Below are positions 16,435-23,666 of a DNA stretch of 29,425 nucleotides, piece by piece. The notes beneath the pieces were generated by a model. The model was not told the origin of the DNA. It searched no databases and saw only the letters and a program-made list of their open reading frames with translations. This DNA is from Proteiniphilum sp. GTDB lineage: Bacteria; Bacteroidota; Bacteroidia; Bacteroidales; Dysgonomonadaceae. The first letter of the stretch is position 1. Each line of letters begins with the position of its first letter. The stretch spans positions 1 to 29,425 of the forward strand of contig JAIRSV010000091.1 in NCBI GenBank assembly GCA_031255275.1, in the 5' to 3' direction. Both the position numbers and the translations under genes were made by a program.

Positions 16435-18495
16435 CTATCTCATTCCTGTCGATCGCTGCCGCGTGCCGGCGGATGTGTCCGGACTTCCGCCTCCTCTTGA
16501 TCCCGAAAAGGAAGAGCCTTGCTGATTTTGCCGCTGTCGCTGTTGCTGTTGCTGCTGCTGCTGTCTCTCCTGATTCGGATTGCGCCGTTTTTTCTCTTCC
16601 GGCTTATTTTTGGTTATCTCCGGCGGTTTCTGTTGCGTCACGGGTGTAGAGCGGATGTCCCATTCTTCGGAGTGATCCGAGAAGGCTCTTATCACCAGTT
16701 TGCCGGGGAAGTAGTATACTTCTTCGGGCTGCCGTCCCTTCTCATAGTTTCCGGTGGTCCAGGCGCCGTCTCCGTTATCGTCCACCACGATGCGTGCGTA
16801 TATCTCGCCGGGGGGCAGATCCTGGAATTTAGCCACGTCGGCTTTGATGAGGCTTCTCCGGAATGGTTTATCGGATTTGTCGAGCAGCTCGACGAAGGCG
16901 GGTTTCCCTTCGGGCAGTCCGGCGAGGGATATTTCGAGGTTTCCGTACTGGTCCAGCGGTTTTACCGTGAATGTCTGTTCGTATTTGTTGTTCCAGAGAC
17001 CGTAGCGGCCGGTGATGGCGGCCGAATCGATCTGTATTCTGTATTTTCCGCCGGGTTCCCAGCGGGTGCGCAGGGTGAATTTGCGCGGATTGAGCGTATC
17101 GGGTTCCATGCGGAAGGGTATCGCTTCGAAGAGGGTGTCGACCTCCGTCTGCAATTGCACGAGGGTGGAGTCGAATGTCGTGACCGGCTGGTCGAATTCT
17201 ATCCGGATCGGGTTGTATAGCTCGAAGGTGGATTGAATATTGGTGTTCATGCCCAGGAATTTGACCGGGGTTTTTTCTTCTTCTTTCCCGTCCTTTTCTT
17301 TCTTTTCCGCTTCCTTTTCTTTTCTCTCTGCTTCTCTCTCCGCTTCCCTTTCTTTTCTCTCCGCATTGCGGCGGTCGCGTCCTGTCCGCCTCATGTTGAA
17401 GTCGAGGGTGTCGGTCGTGATCCGGTTTATGTTCAGCGAATCGGTGCGCAGGTAGCTGATCTGTATGCGCAGGGAGTCTTGCCGGTAGATGAGCGAGTCG
17501 GTGATCCAGAGCAGGAGGGTGTCGTTTTTGGCGCTTCGTTCGGCTACGTACCAGTCGTCGTTTTCAGTGGCGGGGTTCAGCAGGGTGAGGGTAGGTTTGT
17601 CGGTCGGCGCGGCAAAGAAGAGGTTGAGCTTGTGGGCTTCGGGGCGTTCGTGCTTTTGCAGGTACTGCCGCTGGAAGTCGGAGAGGAAGGAGCGCAGTAT
17701 CAGGCTGTCGGGCAGAAAGCGGGTGTAGTGGACGGTGCGTATCGTGTCGATGGTGAGGCTGTCCAGAAAGATGGTGTCCTGGCGTACGGCGGGCATGGTG
17801 GAGGGTATGACGATGGAGTCGAGAAAGGCAATGCTTTCCTGCGGATTGTCATACTTGTAATCCCGGTTCAGGTCGTTCAGTGCGAACACCCGGTATTCGC
17901 CGGGGGCCATCCCGCGTACGATGAAGCGGCCGCGGGAGTCGGTGCGGGATATTCGTTCGAAGGGTGTGCGGGTGAATGCCGTGTCGTGGAGGTTGGCGTG
18001 GATGCCTACGTAGATTCCCGTAACGGGTTCCATGTCGTATGCCGCAAGTACCTTTCCGGAGATGGAGAGGGTGTCGAGACGGTCGCCGGTAGAGAATGAG
18101 TAGAGGAATTTTTCCAGCGGATTGCCTTCGTTATTATCGGTGATAGCATCGCCAAAATCTATCGTATAGGTAGTATTGAGCAACAGCGTGTCTTTGAGTT
18201 CCACAATAGCCTTTTTTCCTGCGGCGCGGATCACCGGCAGGTTTTTCTGGGGAGGGGTTACGATGACTTTTTCGCTGGGCTTTTCGATTTTGATGTTTTC
18301 GTCGAATTCGATTTCGATTCGCGACGGGGATGCGTTCAGCGCATTGAGGGCGGGCGATGCACTTTTCATGACGGGAGGGTCCACATCATAAGCACCTCCG
18401 GTGGGGGAGGCTATGTTTGCGCAGGAGCGGCACAGGAGGACGGCTACTGCTGCGGGAAGCAGGCGAAAAAGGAGTGGGGATACTTTATGTAGCAT
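16435..18495 (-). CDS. Large Ig-like (Big_5) lipoprotein with Lys/Glu-rich and Gln-rich segments
   Basis: A 686-residue envelope lipoprotein. A hydrophobic signal leads to the cysteine region LLCRSCAN, with Cys25 or Cys22 as the lipidated residue. A Big_5 Ig-like domain spans about 39-135 (DPPVMKSASPAL...IEIEFDENIKI...YTIDFGDAITDNN). It is followed by a prealbumin-like segment near 143-215 (SISGKVLAAYD...GRFIVRGMAPGEYRVFALND). A strongly charged Lys/Glu/Arg stretch lies around 370-405, a further beta-rich region follows, and the C-terminus is Gln/Arg/Gly-rich with eight Gln in a row. The overall architecture matches a conserved Bacteroidota lipoprotein of unknown role. It has its own promoter box at 18536. 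Confidence 0.88.
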   Translation of the reverse strand: MLHKVSPLLFRLLPAAVAVLLCRSCANIASPTGGAYDVDPPVMKSASPALNALNASPSRIEIEFDENIKIEKPSEKVIVTPPQKNLPVIRAAGKKAIVELKDTLLLNTTYTIDFGDAITDNNEGNPLEKFLYSFSTGDRLDTLSISGKVLAAYDMEPVTGIYVGIHANLHDTAFTRTPFERISRTDSRGRFIVRGMAPGEYRVFALNDLNRDYKYDNPQESIAFLDSIVIPSTMPAVRQDTIFLDSLTIDTIRTVHYTRFLPDSLILRSFLSDFQRQYLQKHERPEAHKLNLFFAAPTDKPTLTLLNPATENDDWYVAERSAKNDTLLLWITDSLIYRQDSLRIQISYLRTDSLNINRITTDTLDFNMRRTGRDRRNAERKEREAEREAERKEKEAEKKEKDGKEEEKTPVKFLGMNTNIQSTFELYNPIRIEFDQPVTTFDSTLVQLQTEVDTLFEAIPFRMEPDTLNPRKFTLRTRWEPGGKYRIQIDSAAITGRYGLWNNKYEQTFTVKPLDQYGNLEISLAGLPEGKPAFVELLDKSDKPFRRSLIKADVAKFQDLPPGEIYARIVVDDNGDGAWTTGNYEKGRQPEEVYYFPGKLVIRAFSDHSEEWDIRSTPVTQQKPPEITKNKPEEKKRRNPNQERQQQQQQQQRQRQNQQGSSFSGSRGGGSPDTSAGTRQRSTGMR

Positions 18496-18535
18496 TGTCT
18501 TCGTTTGTGTGTAGGGCGAATGTTATTTGCCGGCA

Positions 18536-18568
18536 CAAATGTACAATGTTTTACGCAGTCTCGCACAA
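18536..18568 (-). promoter_or_regulatory. Putative promoter of the Big_5 lipoprotein gene
   Basis: The minus strand reads TTG (18568-18566), a 22-nt spacer and TACATTTG (18543-18536). The leader would be about 33 nt. This likely drives the run lipoprotein, DUF3108, FAH, porV, ispF and beyond. Confidence 0.5.
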
Positions 18569-18638
18569 TTTTTTCATTTTTTTACAACCGGATGTCTGTC
18601 GGAATATCAGGGTGATGCAAAGGCGGGAAATCAAGGCA

Positions 18639-20006
18639 TCAGCTGTCGAGATATTCGCTCTCCGAGGCGAGAAGCTTGTATCCTATCCGGCAGGAGAGGC
18701 ACTTGCGCGGATTGCAGTATGCCCTTCGCAGCTGGATGAGGGCCTGGGTGTCGAAGGCGTTCCGGGCGATCACGCCTGCTTTGCGGAAATCGGAGACGAT
18801 TACGTTTCTTTCCGGGTTCAGCGACTCCAGCAGCCGGACGGCCCTGTCGCAGCAGTCTGCGTCGCCGGTTTTCCTGCCGTAGGCAAACAGTATGGGCGTC
18901 ACGGTGTTGATCAGCAGTATTTGCAGAGAGGCGTCTCCCAGGCGTCCGTCCGATTCGGGAGAACGTTCTCCGAAGGTGCAGTGCGTATGCCAGTAGACGG
19001 AGGGGGATATGCGGAAGAGAGACATCCAGGCGTCGACTTTTTCCTGCGCGAGCACCGCGGAGAAGAGCTGCCCGGAGGAGGATTGCAGGAGGACGGCGAG
19101 CTGTGCGATACGGATTTCGGGGCATGAGCGCGGACGTACCTTTATCCGTCTGAAGAGGCGGGCGTCCAGGGGCGTCAGTGCATATTTGTTCTTCAGGAAA
19201 CGGTATTCCTGCTGCAGGTAGAGGTAATAATCGTCAGCGGCTTTTCGTTCCGGCGTTTCCCGGTGATCCTTCGTGCCGGGAGCTTCCGGCGCGGGAAGTT
19301 CCGCATCCTCCAGCAGCCCCGCCTGACCGAACAGGAGCGCTTCTACCTGAAACAGGCTGTCACCGTGCCGGCGGATGTGGCTGAGGGGCAGCGAAAGGGC
19401 GAGTTGCTCGAAGGCGTCGCCGTTCAGTCCGAAGCCGAAGTTGCGTGCGAGGAGGACGTAGAAGACATCGTCCCACGAGTGCCGGAAGTGGTCGAGGCGG
19501 GCGTAAATATCGTTGACCTTCCGTTCCAGCCGTTCGACGGTGAGTGCGCTGAGGAAGAGGCGTATGTATACCGGGGGGAGGACGGGGAGGTGTTCCCGGC
19601 AGGGAAGGGTGTTGTGGCTGAGGGTCAGGTATTCGACATTCTTCCGGATCACGTCGGGTACGGGCAGTTCGCACAGCGGAATGTACTCCTCCGTTCCGTA
19701 CACCTCCGTTCCGTTCGCGCACCCGGACAGGTACAGGATCACTGCACTGCAGTCCCTGTCGGTATAATGTTCGCGCTCTTCCGGGTGGACGGAAGCGGGA
19801 TGGATCTCCACATCTCCGGTCAGCAGCCTGTCGCCGATCCTTATCTTCGCGTTAAGATAGCCGCGCCCGGCCTGTGAGTGACGCATCCCCGGATGCAGAA
19901 CCTCTATCTTTCGGCCGTCCGTCGTTTCGAGTGAATCGGGAGGATAAAGTCTGGACTCCCATATAAAATGTAACAGTTCTTCCTTATTATTATAGGTCAT
20001 GGACAT
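18639..20006 (-). CDS. DUF2851 family protein
   Basis: A 455-residue cytoplasmic protein matching the Bacteroidota DUF2851 family: ELLHFIWESRLY at about 10-21, IEVLHPGMRHSQAGRGYLNAKIRIGDRLLTGDVEIH at 34-69 and DNVIL-type strands. Further on are the RFLKNKYALTPL segment and the terminal Cys cluster CNPRKCLSCRIGYKLL. The fold of the N-terminal part recalls a nuclease-like core, but no function is established. The frame is open to 20162, but MSMTYNNKEELLHF (ATG 20006; second ATG 20000) is the natural start and lies just after a promoter box. It ends 143 nt before the Big_5 lipoprotein gene. Confidence 0.9.
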   Translation of the reverse strand: MSMTYNNKEELLHFIWESRLYPPDSLETTDGRKIEVLHPGMRHSQAGRGYLNAKIRIGDRLLTGDVEIHPASVHPEEREHYTDRDCSAVILYLSGCANGTEVYGTEEYIPLCELPVPDVIRKNVEYLTLSHNTLPCREHLPVLPPVYIRLFLSALTVERLERKVNDIYARLDHFRHSWDDVFYVLLARNFGFGLNGDAFEQLALSLPLSHIRRHGDSLFQVEALLFGQAGLLEDAELPAPEAPGTKDHRETPERKAADDYYLYLQQEYRFLKNKYALTPLDARLFRRIKVRPRSCPEIRIAQLAVLLQSSSGQLFSAVLAQEKVDAWMSLFRISPSVYWHTHCTFGERSPESDGRLGDASLQILLINTVTPILFAYGRKTGDADCCDRAVRLLESLNPERNVIVSDFRKAGVIARNAFDTQALIQLRRAYCNPRKCLSCRIGYKLLASESEYLDS

Positions 20007-20019
20007 TGAATTCAGGCCG

Positions 20020-20050
20020 CAAAAGTACGTCCTATTATCCGAATTTCCAA
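20020..20050 (-). promoter_or_regulatory. Putative promoter of the DUF2851 gene
   Basis: The minus strand reads TTGG (20050-20047), then after about 20 nt TACTTTTG (20027-20020). Transcription would begin near 20013, only a few bases before the ATG at 20006, giving an almost leaderless mRNA. Confidence 0.5.
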
Positions 20051-20172
20051 GCCGGAACGGAAAAGAAGTGGAAAAGTGGAGAAAACCAGCTCGGGGAACG
20101 CCCGAGTGGCAAGGGGCGGGAGCACCCGCCCCGACGAACGATTTCGGAGCGCGACAGCGCATAGTTCATTGT

Positions 20173-20194
20173 CACATTATTACATTATCACATC
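20173..20194. repeat. AT-rich dispersed repeat copy
   Basis: Matches the inverse of 120-141 at 20 of 22 bases. A looser relative follows the right arm of the element, around 20571-20591. Confidence 0.4.
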
Positions 20195-20203
20195 AACACG
20201 CCG

Positions 20204-20284
20204 CCGTCATTTCGAGCGCAGTCGAGAAATCTGTTCTTTGGAGTGAGATGTCTCCACTGCGCTACGTTCCGGTCGACATGACGG
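20204..20284. repeat. 81-bp imperfect palindrome
   Basis: Begins CCGTCAT and ends ATGACGG. The two halves (TTCGAGCGCAGTCGAGAAATCT and the inverse of AGATGTCTCCACTGCG...GGTCGACATG) align with interruptions. Sequences of the GTCATTTCGAGCG...GAGAAATCT kind are familiar as dispersed intergenic hairpins in many bacterial genomes. Confidence 0.65.
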
Positions 20285-20289
20285 TGGAC

Positions 20290-20479
20290 ATTGCCTGAAG
20301 GGCAATATCGTCATAACCGCGGGCAAGTGAAACGCAGCCTGCGGATTGTCGGAAACGCGCAGCGCTGCCTGAAAGGCAGGACTTGACTGAACGGTACTGC
20401 CTTTCAGGCAGTATGACGCTGATGTTCCCCCCGCAGGTCAGCGACCTGCGGTTATGAAAATCGTGTCCCTTCGGGACAC
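20290..20479. repeat. Cluster of five short-loop hairpins
   Basis: ATTGCC/GGCAAT at 20290-20306 has a 5-nt loop. CTGCCT-GAA-AGGCAG lies at 20365-20379, TACTGCCT-TTC-AGGCAGTA at 20395-20413, CCGCAGGTC-AGC-GACCTGCGG at 20431-20451 and GTGTCCC-TTC-GGGACAC at 20463-20479. Four are perfect stems with 3-nt loops. The second and third are reverse complements of each other. Confidence 0.8.
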
Positions 20480-20593
20480 TGTCCGAACTGTTTTCTTTTT
20501 CGCTCGTCGGGGCGGGTGCTCCCGCCCCTTGCCGCTCCGGCGCTCCCCGAGCTGATTTTTTCCCATTGCCTCATTAACATATCGTCACATCAT

Positions 20594-20719
20594 CTCTTTT
20601 GAGCCTTTCGCCCTTCGGGCGAAACCTTCCCCGAACTTCTTTGACCCTTTCGCCCTTCGGGCGAAATATTCCCGGAACTCTTTTGACTCTTTCGCCCTTC
20701 GGGCGAAACGCTCCCGGAA
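20594..20719. repeat. Three 42-bp tandem repeats, each with a perfect hairpin
   Basis: Units at 20594-20635, 20636-20677 and 20678-20719 each hold TTTCGCCC-TTC-GGGCGAAA (8-bp stem, 3-nt loop) at 20606-20624, 20648-20666 and 20690-20708. The linkers are similar (CTTTTGA and CCCGGAAC type) but less conserved than the hairpins. A partial fourth unit without the hairpin begins at 20720. The array lies 3' of the last gene of the susCD locus. Confidence 0.9.
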
Positions 20720-20823
20720 CTTCTTCGAGAGAAACAGAAATAAAAAGAATGAGGCAATCCGGACTTTTTTTACAAGTTGCCGAACTGCCTCACAGTTCCT
20801 TTTATGAAAATTATATGCCGTGT

Positions 20824-22344
20824 CTAAATATCATCGCCGTAAAGCGTGATCTCTCCCAGATTGACACAGTTGGTATTCTGCCAGTTGGGAAACTTGATTA
20901 CCAGACGGATATAACGTACTCTTTTACCGTCATCCGGAAAGGTGAAGTTGAAGCCTCCCGACCATACGGCATTGTCGGCGTCATTGCGCTGATTGTAGTT
21001 CATGGCCGAAGGTTTTTCACATTCAAAGTCTCCGAGTTTGATCCAGTCCTCCTGCCAGTTATAAATACCCGGCGCCGGCGCCGGTGCAACAAAATTATGG
21101 CAGCGGTTGTCGTAATTAGACTGTTTGTCGGTATAGTCGTCGTCATTTGCGTCATATTTTGCAGGGTCTCTTTGCGTGACATAGGTAGTCCTGTAATATG
21201 TTTCAAACTCTGCCTGCGTGGCAAAATCATCCCGCTCTTTCGGCACGTCGGTAGCCCAAATCTCAAAGAATCTGGGGCTGTGTCCGGAGAATGAGCCATT
21301 ATCGACTCTGGCAAAGAGTTCCATCCGGCTGAGAACAGCCCCCTCCTGTGCGCCAATATCTATCGTGAAGTGATGCGGGAATTTGAACCTTGCATTGGCA
21401 TTTCCGGATTGGTCTTCGGTGTGTAAGATAGTCTTGCCGTTTGTATTGTTGGCTGCACCGCCATCCCAAATTTTAGCCAGACTGCGTTGTCCGACACCAA
21501 AATCTGTAATGGGTTTCGTCCAGTCGTTTTCGCCGCCGCCGGGATGGGGGGTGGTATTGTCTCCCGGCTTAAAGGCTGCCTGAAAGCGGTCTTTGGGTAT
21601 TTCCCTCTCGAATTTGGGCATGACAAACACCCGTTTATGCGACGGGATTTCGTCGAGCCCCTCTTCCGGTTTATGCATCGTATAGATACTTATTGCATCA
21701 CCGGTTTGCAGTCCCTCCAGCAAAGTCTCACCGACACCGTTCGGCACCTCTCTTTTCACTGTATTGCCGTCGGAATCGTATTCTATTACCGAATAGAGAA
21801 GTGAACTTGCCGTTACCGATACCGGTTCCCAGATGATTTGCATCTCGCCGGACAGGAGTTTGGCGATCGACTTGATGCCGCGGTTCCGCAAATTCTCCAC
21901 ATAAAGATCACCCAGCACGGTTCCGGCAATTTCGATCGACTTTGAAACGTGTCCGTTATTGTCCTGCATCTCAAATTCAAAAATATATTCGCCTTCGGCC
22001 ATGTCCCGAAGTTCGGCCGACATCCACATCTCGCGTTCGCTTTCGGCCGTGCGCACCACGGGTATGACGGTGCTGTCACTGCGCTCGTTCCAGTAGATGA
22101 CGGCTTTCGTTATACGCGGATCGGCATTGATCTTCCAGGCAAATCCTATCCGGTTGAGTCCGGACCGGATTGTGATCGAGTCTGCCGTACCGATATACAA
22201 TGTTTCGCCGCGGTTGAGGTACTGTTCATGTATGCTGTTCATGTTTTCGCACGAAAAGACGAATATCATTACGCATACGGACAGTATGGCTGTCATCGCT
22301 TTTATTCCCGACAGGGGGGAATATTTACATTTAATTCTTTTCAT
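20824..22344 (-). CDS. DUF4998 surface lipoprotein with C-terminal DUF5000-like module
   Basis: About 506 residues from ATG 22344. A lipoprotein signal ends at VFSCENM, the Cys being residue 32 from this start. A DUF4998-type N-terminal region follows (NSIHEQYLNRGETLYIGTADSITIRSGLNRIGFAWKI...KAVIYWN), then Ig-like strands. The C-terminal module runs from KIWDGG to VRYIRLVIKF...VNLGEITLYGDD and is similar to that of the preceding gene. It probably binds glycans on the cell surface with SusD. ATG 22344 overlaps the upstream gene by 14 nt; ATG 22389 would give a 521-residue form with a larger overlap. It is the last gene of the susCD operon. Confidence 0.87.
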   Translation of the reverse strand: MKRIKCKYSPLSGIKAMTAILSVCVMIFVFSCENMNSIHEQYLNRGETLYIGTADSITIRSGLNRIGFAWKINADPRITKAVIYWNERSDSTVIPVVRTAESEREMWMSAELRDMAEGEYIFEFEMQDNNGHVSKSIEIAGTVLGDLYVENLRNRGIKSIAKLLSGEMQIIWEPVSVTASSLLYSVIEYDSDGNTVKREVPNGVGETLLEGLQTGDAISIYTMHKPEEGLDEIPSHKRVFVMPKFEREIPKDRFQAAFKPGDNTTPHPGGGENDWTKPITDFGVGQRSLAKIWDGGAANNTNGKTILHTEDQSGNANARFKFPHHFTIDIGAQEGAVLSRMELFARVDNGSFSGHSPRFFEIWATDVPKERDDFATQAEFETYYRTTYVTQRDPAKYDANDDDYTDKQSNYDNRCHNFVAPAPAPGIYNWQEDWIKLGDFECEKPSAMNYNQRNDADNAVWSGGFNFTFPDDGKRVRYIRLVIKFPNWQNTNCVNLGEITLYGDDI

Positions 22345-23635
22345 CTTCGAGGGATTTATCAGTTTCTGTTTCATTTCCGTCATCTCCATATACCGACAGT
22401 TCCGCCATGTGCATGGCCGGTGTGTGCGCCCATGTGTCGTGGACTACAAACCGGATATAGCGCATGGGGGCGACGTCCTGCCGCAGATCATAATCGAAGC
22501 CGGCGTTGTGGGCTGCCAGGTCTTCGGGGGTATTGGTTCCCGGAGGCATCCCGGAGGGCTTAATGACTTCGCACGCTGCCAGCAGCGTCCAGTCTTTTGT
22601 CCATTCTGTGGCGTTGTCATAGTATGCCGCATCGGTTCTCTCCCGCGGCAGCTCCTCGTCAGGCCATCCGTATATGTCAAACAGCCGCAGATTGTGCTGT
22701 GCAAACGGGTAAATCTCTCCGCGTTCAAAGATGGTGATATGGGTCAGATGTGCCGTTGTGCCGAGGTTGATGGTGAAGTACTGCGGAATGGTATAGCCGG
22801 CCGCAGCGTCGGTATGCCATCCGTGATACTTGTCGGGGTCGTCGAGGACGCCGTCCCAGATTTTTTGTATCGGACGGTTATCGTTCACCGAGGTATTGTC
22901 TCCCGCAAGCTCCGGTGTGCTGAATTTATCCTTGTCGAGCATCACTTCATAGAACGGTTTTACTTCGATCCTGAAGGTATCCGATGTATTCTCGTATTTA
23001 TCGGTAATGCTTAGCGCAAAAAGACGTGTACGGGTGTTGAACGGTCGGAGTTTTTTGGAGTCTTCCGGCAGAGAGGAGAATACCATATCCCGAAGTTCCA
23101 GTTCTCCGTAATCGTTGCTTGCCATGAATGAGATGCCGACCATTGCTTCTGCCGGATTCTTCCATGTCACGACTACGCCGCCATAGGTAGGCACTATCTC
23201 GAATGAGTTATATACGGCCGTCATGGGCGGATCGAGCGGAGTGAACCTTTCGATGTGTACTTCAGACAGGTTTTCGCTGTGGTCTACCACGTAAAGGCGA
23301 AGTTCTATCTCTTCCGGTTCTCCGATGCCATCCAGTTCCATATAATTCTTATAGATGGACGAGCGTGCCGTGCGGGATACACCGGCATACGTAAATTCGC
23401 ATTTTACATAAGAGATGTCATCTTCCACGGGCAGGGAATAGGTAATGTGAGCACCGCCGTGGGTGGGTGTGACCGAGACATTGCTGAGCGGCGAGGGCGG
23501 CTCGCTGTCGGTAGGCGTTTGGCCTGTCGGGAGTTCCGAACATGACAGTATCGCCAAAGAGAGCAGGAACAGGAGTGAGCCTGCTGTCCATATTCCAAAG
23601 GAATATTTTCGTTTGTTGAAATTGATCTGTTTCAT
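22331..23635 (-). CDS. DUF4959/DUF5126/DUF5000-type surface lipoprotein
   Basis: A 434-residue lipoprotein: hydrophobic signal, lipidated Cys32 in AILSCSELP, then two Ig-like regions (about 50-130 and 140-225; VSVTPTHGGAHITYSLP and FEIVPTYGGVVVTWKNP are the repeated openings). A C-terminal discoidin-like module runs from QKIWDGVLDD near 263 through YFTINLGTTAHLTHITIFER to MRYIRFVVHD...MHMAELSVYGDDG. This three-part layout is typical of the protein encoded after SusD in many Bacteroidota polysaccharide loci. A glycan-binding role at the surface is inferred, not shown. It starts 31 nt after susD. Confidence 0.9.
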   Translation of the reverse strand: MKQINFNKRKYSFGIWTAGSLLFLLSLAILSCSELPTGQTPTDSEPPSPLSNVSVTPTHGGAHITYSLPVEDDISYVKCEFTYAGVSRTARSSIYKNYMELDGIGEPEEIELRLYVVDHSENLSEVHIERFTPLDPPMTAVYNSFEIVPTYGGVVVTWKNPAEAMVGISFMASNDYGELELRDMVFSSLPEDSKKLRPFNTRTRLFALSITDKYENTSDTFRIEVKPFYEVMLDKDKFSTPELAGDNTSVNDNRPIQKIWDGVLDDPDKYHGWHTDAAAGYTIPQYFTINLGTTAHLTHITIFERGEIYPFAQHNLRLFDIYGWPDEELPRERTDAAYYDNATEWTKDWTLLAACEVIKPSGMPPGTNTPEDLAAHNAGFDYDLRQDVAPMRYIRFVVHDTWAHTPAMHMAELSVYGDDGNETETDKSLEDEKN

Positions 23636-23666
23636 AAATGTTCCATTTACTGTTTATACATTATTT

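Larger units (their letters stand above)
20087..20554. repeat. Intergenic element bounded by 51-nt inverted repeats
   Basis: Positions 20087-20137 and 20504-20554 are inverted copies differing at only a few bases, with a shared GC-rich core CAAGGGGCGGGAGC and CACCCGCCCCGACGA. Between them lie an 81-bp imperfect palindrome and at least five short hairpins. There is no transposase or other convincing ORF inside. It resembles a miniature mobile or REP-type element. No clear target-site duplication was seen at the ends. Confidence 0.75.

Noticed and set aside
17233..18099. Long plus-strand frame antisense to the Big_5 lipoprotein gene
   Set aside because: The minus-strand protein has a signal, domain and conserved motifs; the antisense frame is low-complexity (Phe- and Val/Gly-rich) and a shadow.
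20599..21294. Plus-strand frame of 231 residues with LSPFGRN repeats
   Set aside because: It is made of the 42-bp repeats and then runs antisense through the DUF4998 lipoprotein gene.
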